Shown here: in pieces, positions 6,525 to 12,233 of the stretch
How positions within the stretch are numbered: position 1 is the stretch's first letter
Layout of the letters: each line of letters opens with the position of its first letter
From: Betaproteobacteria bacterium
GTDB taxonomy: Bacteria > Pseudomonadota > Gammaproteobacteria > Burkholderiales > Burkholderiaceae_C
DNA length: 12,233 nt
Direction: 5' to 3'
Assembly (NCBI GenBank): GCA_025354965.1
Contig: JANXLW010000160.1
Span: 1-12,233, forward strand
Translations under genes and position numbers: made by a program
Notes under the pieces: generated by a model
What the model was told of the DNA's origin: nothing
Database searches by the model: none
The model's input: only the letters and a program-made list of their open reading frames with translations

Positions 6525-7193
6525 ATGGACGATCCCGTCAAACGCCTCAATCGGCTGGACTGCTGCGCTGTCTCCGATGCAATGGACAAGTTGGGTCTGC
6601 GCACCCGTGTGGCCAGTGGGCTGGAACAACGCGCCACGCAACGCCGTATCGCCGGACGCGTGGTGACGCTGCGGCTCGTGCCCGCCGATCAGGCGCCGGC
6701 GCTTCCGGCGGGAACGCCACCGCGCCACCTTGGCACCACGGCCATCGAGCTTGCGCAAGCAGGCGACGTGATCGTGGTGGAGCAGCGCACGGGCATCGAT
6801 GCCGGCTGCTGGGGCGGCATTCTGACGCTCGGCGCCAAGCTGCGCGGCGTCGCAGGTGTGGTAGCCGACGGACCGGTGCGGGACATCGACGAAGCGCGCG
6901 CCTACGATTTTCCCATCTACTGCCGATCGCTCACCGCGCGCACCGCGCGTGGGCGCGTGGCAGAGGCGTTCACCAACCAGCCTGTGACCATCGGGGAAGT
7001 GTCGGTGCAGCCCGGCGACTACGTGATTGCCGATGCCAGTGGCGCCGCCTTCATCCCGGCCGCAGACGTGGAACGTGTGCTGGACGCAGCCGAAGCAATC
7101 GCCGCCCGCGAGGCCGCCATGGCCAAGGCCCTGCTTGCCGGTACGCCCATCAGCACGGTCATGGGCGCCGACTACGAACACATGCTGCGCTGA
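6525..7193 (+). CDS. RraA-like / HMG-CHA aldolase family protein, copy 1
   Basis: About 222 residues, the usual length of the RraA-like superfamily, which includes class II (divalent-metal) pyruvate aldolases acting on 4-hydroxy-4-methyl-2-oxoglutarate and 4-carboxy-4-hydroxy-2-oxoadipate. The family motif is visible as WGG (96-98), 20 residues, then Arg119-Asp120 and Glu123 (DGPVRDIDE), i.e. G-x20-R-D-x2-E. Starts at 6501 and 6513 are in frame, but overlap the ligase and lack ribosome-binding sites. ATG 6525 has GAAAG six bases upstream and is preferred. The N-terminal half (for example ADQAPALPAGTPPRHLG) differs clearly from the two following paralogues. Actual aldolase activity is not guaranteed, since RraA of E. 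coli is best known as an RNase E inhibitor. The catabolic setting favours an enzyme. Confidence 0.86.
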   Translation: MDDPVKRLNRLDCCAVSDAMDKLGLRTRVASGLEQRATQRRIAGRVVTLRLVPADQAPALPAGTPPRHLGTTAIELAQAGDVIVVEQRTGIDAGCWGGILTLGAKLRGVAGVVADGPVRDIDEARAYDFPIYCRSLTARTARGRVAEAFTNQPVTIGEVSVQPGDYVIADASGAAFIPAADVERVLDAAEAIAAREAAMAKALLAGTPISTVMGADYEHMLR

Positions 7194-7214
7194 GGCGCTT
7201 TCAGGAGATAGAAG

Positions 7215-7874
7215 ATGACCGACTCCAACGTCCTACGCGCGTCGAAGCTGGATACCGCCACCCTCAGCGACGCATTGGACCGCCACGGCATTCTGGGCCA
7301 GTGCTACAAGGTCAAGCCTCGCTCCAGCGATTTCCGCATGGCGGGCCGCGCCTGGACGCTGCTCTACGGACCGGCCGCCTCGCCACCTGGCACCGTAGGT
7401 GACTACCTGGACGATGTGTCGCCCGGCAGCGTGATCGTGCTGGACAACGGTGGTCGCGAGGATGTCACCGTGTGGGGCGATATCCTGACCGAACTCGCGC
7501 ACCGTAAGGGTATCGCTGGTACGGTAATTGACGGCATCAACCGCGACGTGGCGCTGTGCCTCGAACTTGGCTACCCCGTCTACAGCCGCGACAGCTGGAT
7601 GCGCACCGGCAAGGACCGCGTGCAGGTCGAGGCGACGCAGGTACCGGTGACCATCGGTGGCGCACGCATTTCGCCGGGTGATTTGCTGCGTGGCGACGCG
7701 GACGGCGTGGTCGTGATTCCCAAAGAGCATGAGGAGAAGATACTGGCCACAGCAGAGGAGATCCAGGCTGCCGAGGATGCCATCCGCGCTTCAGTGCGCG
7801 ACGGCATGAGTTTGCGTGACGCGCGTGTCAGGCATCGCTATCACCAGTTGCAGACACGTGAGGTCAAACCATGA
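7215..7874 (+). CDS. RraA-like / HMG-CHA aldolase family protein, copy 2
   Basis: A 219-residue protein of the same family, starting at ATG 7215 with a good AGGAG seven bases upstream. The signature is WGD (87-89), 20 residues, Arg110-Asp111 (IDGINRDV), so the residue opening the motif is Asp, and the position three after the Asp is Leu114 rather than an acidic residue. The C-terminal part has the family's PGDLLRGDADGVVVIP strand-turn followed by a charged helix. A basic tail (ARVRHRYHQLQTREVKP) is longer than in the other copies. The stop overlaps the next start by four bases (ATGA). It is clearly a different subgroup from copies 1 and 3; similarity is confined mainly to the central motif and C-terminal half. 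Likely a metal-dependent retro-aldolase or oxo-acid decarboxylase; substrate unknown. Confidence 0.87.
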   Translation: MTDSNVLRASKLDTATLSDALDRHGILGQCYKVKPRSSDFRMAGRAWTLLYGPAASPPGTVGDYLDDVSPGSVIVLDNGGREDVTVWGDILTELAHRKGIAGTVIDGINRDVALCLELGYPVYSRDSWMRTGKDRVQVEATQVPVTIGGARISPGDLLRGDADGVVVIPKEHEEKILATAEEIQAAEDAIRASVRDGMSLRDARVRHRYHQLQTREVKP

Positions 7875-8539
7875 GTGATGAAGCCGAAACACCTGCCGGC
7901 TCGACCATCCGCAACGACATCGAGCGCCCTTCGGCCGAAACGCTTGCCGCTGCGGCGTCGCTGCCAACGTCTACGCTGCATGAAGCCGGAGGCCGCATCG
8001 GCGTGATGCCATCGGCCATCAAGCCAGTGTCGCCTGCCATGCGTCTGTGCGGATCCGCCGTCACGGTGCACTCTCCACCCGGCGACAACCTGTGGTTGCA
8101 CCGCGCGATCTATGTTGCGCAGCCCGGCGACGTGCTGGTGGTGCATGTGAGCGGCGGTTACGACTTTGGCTATTGGGGCGAAATCATGTCTTGCGCAGCA
8201 AAGACACGGGGGCTGGCCGGGCTGGTCATCGACGGCTGCGTGCGCGACGGTGCGATCCTGGCTGACTTTGGGCTGCCTGTTTTTGCGCGCGGGCTGTGCA
8301 TGCGCGGCACGGGCAAGGATTACGGCGCGCGCGGCTGGATCAACTTCCCCGTGCTCTTCGACGACCTCACTGTGCATGCGGGCGACCTGATCGTCGGCGA
8401 CACCGACGGTGTGGTGGCTATTCCCCGTGCACGCGCGGCCGGGGTTGTGGCCGCGGCACAGGCGCGAGAGGCCAAGGAGGCCGCCATCCTGGAACGCATC
8501 CGCGCCGGTGCACGCACGCTGGAAGTCTACAAATTCTGA
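7871..8539 (+). CDS. RraA-like aldolase, copy 3 (closest to LigK/ProA-type CHA aldolase)
   Basis: A 222-residue protein and, by eye, the copy most like characterised 4-carboxy-4-hydroxy-2-oxoadipate aldolases (LigK/ProA/GalC), which split that compound into pyruvate and oxaloacetate with Mg2+ or Mn2+. Evidence: WGEIMSCAAKTRGLAGLVID (102-121) leading to GCVRDG with Arg125-Asp126, then GLPVFARG, a GTGKDYGARGWINFPV segment, and the C-terminal GDTDGVVAIPRARA strand. The motif opens with Glu104. Start ATG 7871 overlaps the previous stop (ATGA). The LigJ-like hydratase, which in the LigJ-LigK pathway makes exactly this aldolase's substrate, follows 28 bp downstream. That makes this the likeliest functional aldolase of the three, and pyruvate formation the likeliest output. 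Confidence 0.88.
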   Translation: MSDEAETPAGSTIRNDIERPSAETLAAAASLPTSTLHEAGGRIGVMPSAIKPVSPAMRLCGSAVTVHSPPGDNLWLHRAIYVAQPGDVLVVHVSGGYDFGYWGEIMSCAAKTRGLAGLVIDGCVRDGAILADFGLPVFARGLCMRGTGKDYGARGWINFPVLFDDLTVHAGDLIVGDTDGVVAIPRARAAGVVAAAQAREAKEAAILERIRAGARTLEVYKF

Positions 8540-8567
8540 ACTCTCCGAACTACCGAAAGACCATCCC

Positions 8568-9560
8568 ATGCCACTGATTATTGACTCACACGCCCATGTG
8601 GTCGTGCCACCGGAAAGCTACAAGTTCATGGCGGAGCTGGTAGCCAGCCGCGCCAACCCGGCCTTTCCGCCCACGCTGCCCGACGAGTCGGTGCGCAAGG
8701 CAGGGCAGACCATCGTCGACATCATGGACAAGGTCGGAACGGACATACAGTTCCTGTCCCCGCGGCCCTACATGCAGATGCACTCGGTCAAGCCAGCCAA
8801 GGTAACGGCGCTCTGGACTCAGCACATGAACGACCTGGTCCACCGCACGGTGCAAATGTTCCCGACGCGTTTCCGCGCAGTGGCGGGCCTGCCCCAGTAC
8901 CGAGACACCTTGCCCGGGAACTGCATTGCCGAGCTGGAGTTCCGCGTTAAGGAACAAGGCTTCATCGGCTGCCTGCTGAACCCCGACCCGACCGAGGGCG
9001 ACGCTGCGCCACCGCCCGGTCTGGGCGATCCGTTTTGGTACCCGCTCTACGAGAAATTGTGTGCACTCGACATCCCGGCGCTGGTGCATTCGGCGGGTAG
9101 CTGCGAGCCGCGGCTGTCCTACACGCTGAAGTTCATCAACGAAGAAAGCATCGCCATCACGTCCTTGTTATCGTCCGAGGTCTTCACCCGTTTTCCGAAT
9201 CTGAAACTGATCATTCCGCATGGCGGCGGCGCCATTCCGTACCACATGGGCCGCTTTCGCGCCTGGTCGGTGCACAAGAAGGAACCCTTCTTCGACGAAC
9301 AACTGAAGCGCCTGCATTTCGACACCGCCACCTACGACAGGGACGCCCTCGAGTTGTTGTTCAAGGTGGTGGGCACGGAACGGGTGTTGTTCGCCACCGA
9401 AAACCCGGGTACCGGCAGCGCCATCGATCCGCGCTCCGGCCGTGCGTTTGACGACCTTAAACCTGTCATCGAAGCCATGGAGATGCTCAGCGACAAGGAC
9501 CGCGAGAACATCTTCGAGTGCAATTGCACCCGGTTGTATTCGCGCTTCCGTAGAGACTGA
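8568..9560 (+). CDS. amidohydrolase-superfamily protein, LigJ-like (4-oxalomesaconate hydratase family)
   Basis: A 330-residue TIM-barrel metal enzyme. LigJ adds water to 4-oxalomesaconate, giving 4-carboxy-4-hydroxy-2-oxoadipate. Metal-site residues are visible: His8 and His10 in IIDSHAH, His174 in ALVHSAG, His218 in IPHGGG, and Glu278 in FATENPG. LigJ itself uses two N-terminal His, a central His and a Glu (not the usual Asp) at this last position, so the Glu is a specific point of agreement. Other LigJ-like stretches are LLNPDPTEG, WYPLYEKL, HGGGAIPYHMGRF and the end AIDPRSGRAFDD. Start ATG 8568 fits the barrel start; the ribosome-binding site is weak (GAAAGA). Family assignment is strong. 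The exact substrate is less certain, because the upstream dioxygenase is not a standard LigB. Alternatives within the family are decarboxylases such as LigW or gamma-resorcylate decarboxylase, but these usually end with Asp. Confidence 0.85.
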   Translation: MPLIIDSHAHVVVPPESYKFMAELVASRANPAFPPTLPDESVRKAGQTIVDIMDKVGTDIQFLSPRPYMQMHSVKPAKVTALWTQHMNDLVHRTVQMFPTRFRAVAGLPQYRDTLPGNCIAELEFRVKEQGFIGCLLNPDPTEGDAAPPPGLGDPFWYPLYEKLCALDIPALVHSAGSCEPRLSYTLKFINEESIAITSLLSSEVFTRFPNLKLIIPHGGGAIPYHMGRFRAWSVHKKEPFFDEQLKRLHFDTATYDRDALELLFKVVGTERVLFATENPGTGSAIDPRSGRAFDDLKPVIEAMEMLSDKDRENIFECNCTRLYSRFRRD

Positions 9561-9574
9561 GCAGGAAGCCCGCA

Positions 9575-10573
9575 ATGGCAGAAATCGTTCTCGGCATCGG
9601 TGCATCGCACACGCCGCTGCTGACTCTGGACAGTCCGCAATGGAGTCACCGCGCAGCGGCGGACTATGCGAACAAACGCCTCAACCTGTCTGACGGGCGC
9701 TGGGTGGACTACCCGACGCTGCTGGCCGAAGTGGGTCCGCGTTACGCCGACATCGTGACGCCCGCGCATCTGGAGCGCAAGGCGCAGCTTTGCGAGGCCG
9801 CGCTTGATCGCCTGGCCGATGCGCTGGCGACCGCCGTGCCCGACGCCGTTATCGTCGTGGGCGACGACCAGGGTGAGCTGTTCTCGCCCAGTAACCAGCC
9901 TGCCGTGGCCATCTTCCATGGTGAGGCGATCCGCATGAGCGACATGTACGGTCAGGACGACACGCCTGGGTGGATGCGCCAGGTGGGACAGGGCTATCTG
10001 ATGGACGATACCCACACGCTGCCTGGGCATCCCGCTTTGGCAGCCGAACTTATAGCCGGTCTGGTGGACTGCGGCGTGGACTTGGCCACGGTAGCGCAGG
10101 TCGATGCGCCTGGCAAGGCCGGGTTCGGCCATGCCTTTGGCTTTATCGCCAAGCGCCTGTTCCGCGGGCGTGCCATCCCCATGGTGCCGCTGTTGCTCAA
10201 TACCTATTTCCCGCCTAACGTCCCGACCGCCGCTCGCTGCCACGATATTGGGCGGATGCTGGCGCAGGTACTGCGCGCGAGCGCCAGCCCCCTGCGTGTG
10301 GCAGTTATTGCATCTGGCGGCTTGAGCCATTTCGTGGTGGACGAAGACCTGGACCTGCGCATCATCAATGCCTTCACGTTGGGCAATGCAGAGGTGCTGC
10401 GCAGCATCCCGCGCGCCGCGCTCAATTCCGGTTCGTCGGAGATCCTTAACTGGGTCTTGGCGGCCGGTGCGCTGCAGGGTCTGCCCCTGCGCTGGCATGA
10501 CTACCAGCCGCTCTACCGCACGCCCGCTGGAACTGGTATAGGCGCTGCTTTCTGTGAATGGCATCCCGCGTGA
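9575..10573 (+). CDS. LigB-type (class III) extradiol ring-cleavage dioxygenase, beta-subunit-like
   Basis: A 332-residue LigB-fold protein expected to open a catecholic ring next to the hydroxyls with Fe(II) and O2. Compared from memory with LigB of protocatechuate 4,5-dioxygenase, the iron ligand His12 (GASHTP), the catalytic His195 equivalent (His252 in SGGLSHF) and the Glu242 equivalent (Glu289 in SSEILNW) are present. The second iron ligand His61, however, falls on Gln99 (VVGDDQGELF). Other conserved stretches are GHPALA, GHAFGF and NTYFPPN. It is longer than LigB (about 300) but shorter than gallate dioxygenases that carry a fused alpha domain. No LigA-like small subunit occurs in the window. 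Start ATG 9575 has AGGAAG six bases upstream, 15 bp after the hydratase gene. The substrate is likely a di- or trihydroxylated aromatic acid. A 2-aminophenol-type substrate is an alternative, given RidA nearby. Confidence 0.86.
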   Translation: MAEIVLGIGASHTPLLTLDSPQWSHRAAADYANKRLNLSDGRWVDYPTLLAEVGPRYADIVTPAHLERKAQLCEAALDRLADALATAVPDAVIVVGDDQGELFSPSNQPAVAIFHGEAIRMSDMYGQDDTPGWMRQVGQGYLMDDTHTLPGHPALAAELIAGLVDCGVDLATVAQVDAPGKAGFGHAFGFIAKRLFRGRAIPMVPLLLNTYFPPNVPTAARCHDIGRMLAQVLRASASPLRVAVIASGGLSHFVVDEDLDLRIINAFTLGNAEVLRSIPRAALNSGSSEILNWVLAAGALQGLPLRWHDYQPLYRTPAGTGIGAAFCEWHPA

Positions 10574-10649
10574 AGCGAATCGGGTACGTACGCGACCGGA
10601 TCAAGGCACAACATGAACGCGCGACACGCGCTTGAAGGAGACAGACAAC

Positions 10650-11942
10650 ATGAATGAAGAGCAGAACCGACTGCTGACGCGCGTCGGCCCAGGGACATCC
10701 ATGGGAGCGTTGCTGCGGCGCTACTGGATGCCGATAGCCGGTGTCTCGGAATTCGATAGTCGCAGCACGAAGCCGGTACGCCTGTTCGGCGAGAACCTGG
10801 TGCTGTACCGCGACCTGAGCGGCAACTTCGGCTTGGTGGACCGCCGTTGCGCCCACCGCCGCGCCGACCTGTCGCTGGGCATGGTGGAAAAATGTGGCTT
10901 GCGCTGCCACTACCATGGCTGGGCCTATGACCAAACCGGGCAATGCGTCTCGCAGCCTTTCGAGGACACGACCATGCCAGAGCGCAACACCAAGGCAGGG
11001 ATTGCCATCAAGGCGTACCCGGTGCAGACCAAGGGTGGTTTGGTGTGGGCCTACATGGGCCCCGCACCCGCGCCCCAGTTGCCGGACTGGGAGCCCTTTT
11101 CGTGGGACAACGGTTTTGTGCAGGTGGTGGTGTCGGAGGTGCCGTGCAACTGGTTCCAGTGCCAGGAGAACTCCATAGACCCGGTGCACTTTGAATGGAT
11201 GCATGAGAACTGGGGCAAACATCTGCGCGAAGGCACGGGCGCCGCACCTGCGCCGACGCACCTCAAGCTGGCCTTCGAGGAGTTCGAGTATGGGTTTGTC
11301 TACAAACGGGTGAAGGAGGACACCACAGAAGCCGACTCGATCTGGACGGTGGGCCGCGTGTTCCTTTGGCCCAACGGCTTCTTCCTCGGCGAGCACTTCG
11401 AATGGCGCGTGCCTATCGATGACGAGAACACGCTCAGCATCACCTGGAAATACACGCGCGTGCCCAACGACCGTCCACGCTACGTGCAGCAGTGCATCCC
11501 AACTTGGCACGGGCCGCTGAAGAACGCGGACGGCAACTGGATCGACACACACGTGATGAACCAGGACTTCATTGCATGGGTTGGCCAGGGCACCATTGCC
11601 GACCGCACCGAGGAACGCCTGGGCACCAGCGACCGTGGCATCGTCATGGTGCGCCGCCGATTCTTTGACGAGATAGAGCGCATTGCCAGGGGGGAGTTGC
11701 CCAAGGGCAGCATCATCGACCCTGCGAAGAACACGCGCGTCGAACTGCCGATTGCGGACCGCGAGAGCGTACTCGAAGGCTACACCAGCGGCCAGATCAT
11801 GGCCCATCCGTTCCTGCGCATGATGTTCACGAGTTATGTATTCCAAGCTGGCCAGCCCGACTCAGTGAAACAGCAGTTTTCCGATGCAATGGGCCTGGAG
11901 ACGCAGGAGTTTGCCGGGTTGGATGCGTTGCGCAAGCGATAG
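10650..11942 (+). CDS. Rieske non-heme iron oxygenase, phthalate 4,5-dioxygenase-type oxygenase subunit
   Basis: A 430-residue terminal oxygenase. The Rieske [2Fe-2S] motif is C67-x-H69-x16-C86-x2-H89 (RCAH ... CHYH). The mononuclear iron site is Asp177-x2-His180-x4-His185 (DPVHFEWMH), with Asp306 (NQDFIAW) as probable third ligand. Asp177 is the bridging residue for electron transfer between subunits. The opening LLTRVGPGTSMGALLRRYWMP is typical of the phthalate dioxygenase/vanillate demethylase branch, which is fed by a reductase of the FMN plus plant-type ferredoxin kind. No reductase is present in the window. The reaction could be ring dihydroxylation, monohydroxylation or O-demethylation. 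Start ATG 10650 has AAGGAG nine bases upstream. It is the last gene of the operon, set off by a 76-bp gap, yet probably performs the first chemical step. Confidence 0.92.
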   Translation: MNEEQNRLLTRVGPGTSMGALLRRYWMPIAGVSEFDSRSTKPVRLFGENLVLYRDLSGNFGLVDRRCAHRRADLSLGMVEKCGLRCHYHGWAYDQTGQCVSQPFEDTTMPERNTKAGIAIKAYPVQTKGGLVWAYMGPAPAPQLPDWEPFSWDNGFVQVVVSEVPCNWFQCQENSIDPVHFEWMHENWGKHLREGTGAAPAPTHLKLAFEEFEYGFVYKRVKEDTTEADSIWTVGRVFLWPNGFFLGEHFEWRVPIDDENTLSITWKYTRVPNDRPRYVQQCIPTWHGPLKNADGNWIDTHVMNQDFIAWVGQGTIADRTEERLGTSDRGIVMVRRRFFDEIERIARGELPKGSIIDPAKNTRVELPIADRESVLEGYTSGQIMAHPFLRMMFTSYVFQAGQPDSVKQQFSDAMGLETQEFAGLDALRKR

Positions 11943-11951
11943 GAACTTGGG

Positions 11952-11971
11952 CAGGCTAGGGCAATAGCCTG
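11952..11971 (+). terminator. weak terminator-like hairpin after the operon
   Basis: A 7-bp stem, CAGGCTA (11952-11958) and TAGCCTG (11965-11971), with a 6-base loop, begins 9 bp after the Rieske stop. It is followed only by TTCGTT, not a full T-run, so intrinsic termination would be inefficient. Its position right after the last gene is the main reason to list it. Confidence 0.4.
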
Positions 11972-11996
11972 TTCGTTAATGCATAGGCTGGTGCCG

Positions 11997-12134
11997 CCTA
12001 CTATTGATAATTCCGTAACTCATGACAACCATTAGCTGACCTTGCTCCTGATTTGTGGAGTTCTGAACCGTAAACATCCGGTGTCCACTATCCTAGCCAA
12101 ACACCCGCGGACTTGGTTTTGTCGCAATAGTAGG
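11997..12134. repeat. 10-bp inverted repeat pair bounding 138 bp
   Basis: CCTACTATTG (11997-12006) and its exact reverse complement CAATAGTAGG (12125-12134) face inward across a non-coding, less GC-rich stretch. The pair could be the ends of a small non-autonomous element, two regulator sites, or chance. No flanking target duplication is evident. Confidence 0.35.
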
Positions 12135-12233
12135 GTCTGGCCGAAAGAAGCCGCATTTGCAGCCCGCTGATCAAACAGCGAGGCTGTAGAACTGGTTGGC
12201 TGCGGACATGGTGGATCCTTGTGGGCAGTCCAT

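Larger units (their letters stand above)
11943..12233. other. right-flank stretch without a convincing gene
   Basis: Apart from the hairpin and inverted repeats listed separately, I see no supported gene, tRNA or recognisable insertion-sequence end here. On the minus strand a frame is open from the window edge (12233) to a TGA at 12171-12173. It encodes 20 residues ending NQFYSLAV and could be the tail of a gene outside the window or meaningless. Base composition is less GC-rich than the operon, consistent with a boundary of the catabolic segment. Confidence 0.4.

Noticed and set aside
10613..10657. 14-codon reading frame overlapping the Rieske start codon, possibly a coupling leader peptide
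   Set aside because: Only a poor ribosome-binding site, no regulatory structure and no conservation evidence. The AAGGAG inside it serves the Rieske ATG.
10446..11846. Long open minus-strand frame opposite the Rieske gene
   Set aside because: The plus strand carries intact Rieske and mononuclear iron motifs. The antisense translation is low-complexity, His/Arg/Val-rich and has no family signature.
11979..12035. 18-codon plus-strand reading frame after the operon
   Set aside because: No ribosome-binding site, no recognisable sequence, and it runs through the inverted repeat.
1..12233. CRISPR array, tRNA or rRNA genes, plasmid origin, toxin-antitoxin or phage-defence genes
   Set aside because: I found no regularly spaced repeats, no tRNA-like cloverleaf with conserved loops, no iterons and no matching protein motifs on either strand.

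Overview
The window looks like accessory DNA from a G+C-rich betaproteobacterium (Burkholderiales; Comamonadaceae or Alcaligenaceae are the natural guesses). The clues are an IS1071-type Tn3-family end, a Bug/TctC periplasmic binding protein and the style of the catabolic genes. Family assignments come from motifs recognised by eye; no database search was run.

Left edge (1-781): the C-terminal part of a Tn3-family transposase runs in from outside the window. It is followed by the long terminal inverted repeat of an IS1071-like element, ending at 728. Only 15 bp further on lies a second, different transposon end, a 38-bp Tn21-like inverted repeat (744-781).

Control region (816-1705): a GntR/FCD regulator on the minus strand diverges from an apparent eleven-gene plus-strand operon. 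Between them is a perfect 24-bp palindrome (1605-1628) that overlaps recognisable promoters on both strands. A second copy of its 10-bp core (1571-1580) is centred 41 bp away.

Catabolic operon (1706-11942), in order: TctC/Bug solute-binding protein, D-2-hydroxyacid dehydrogenase, adducin-like class II aldolase-fold protein, RidA-family protein, AMP-forming acid:CoA ligase, three different RraA/HMG-CHA-aldolase-like proteins in a row, a LigJ-like (4-oxalomesaconate hydratase family) amidohydrolase, a LigB-type extradiol dioxygenase, and a phthalate-dioxygenase-type Rieske oxygenase. Most junctions overlap or are under 30 bp. The exceptions are 87 bp before ridA, with a GC-rich hairpin, and 76 bp before the Rieske gene.

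How they may work together (inference): TctC captures an organic or aromatic acid. The Rieske enzyme hydroxylates or O-demethylates it, with an electron-transfer partner encoded elsewhere. The LigB-type enzyme opens the ring. The LigJ-like hydratase and one or more RraA-like aldolases take a 4-oxalomesaconate-type product to pyruvate and an oxo acid. No LigC-type dehydrogenase or LigI-type lactonase is present, which would suit a gallate-like, trihydroxylated ring-cleavage substrate. CoA ligase, RidA, the aldolase-fold protein and the 2-hydroxyacid dehydrogenase have no clear place in the textbook gallate route, so the substrate is probably something less familiar.

Right edge (11943-12233): no convincing gene. 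It holds a hairpin just after the operon, a pair of 10-bp inverted repeats 138 bp apart outer edge to outer edge, and a short open minus-strand frame running off the window.
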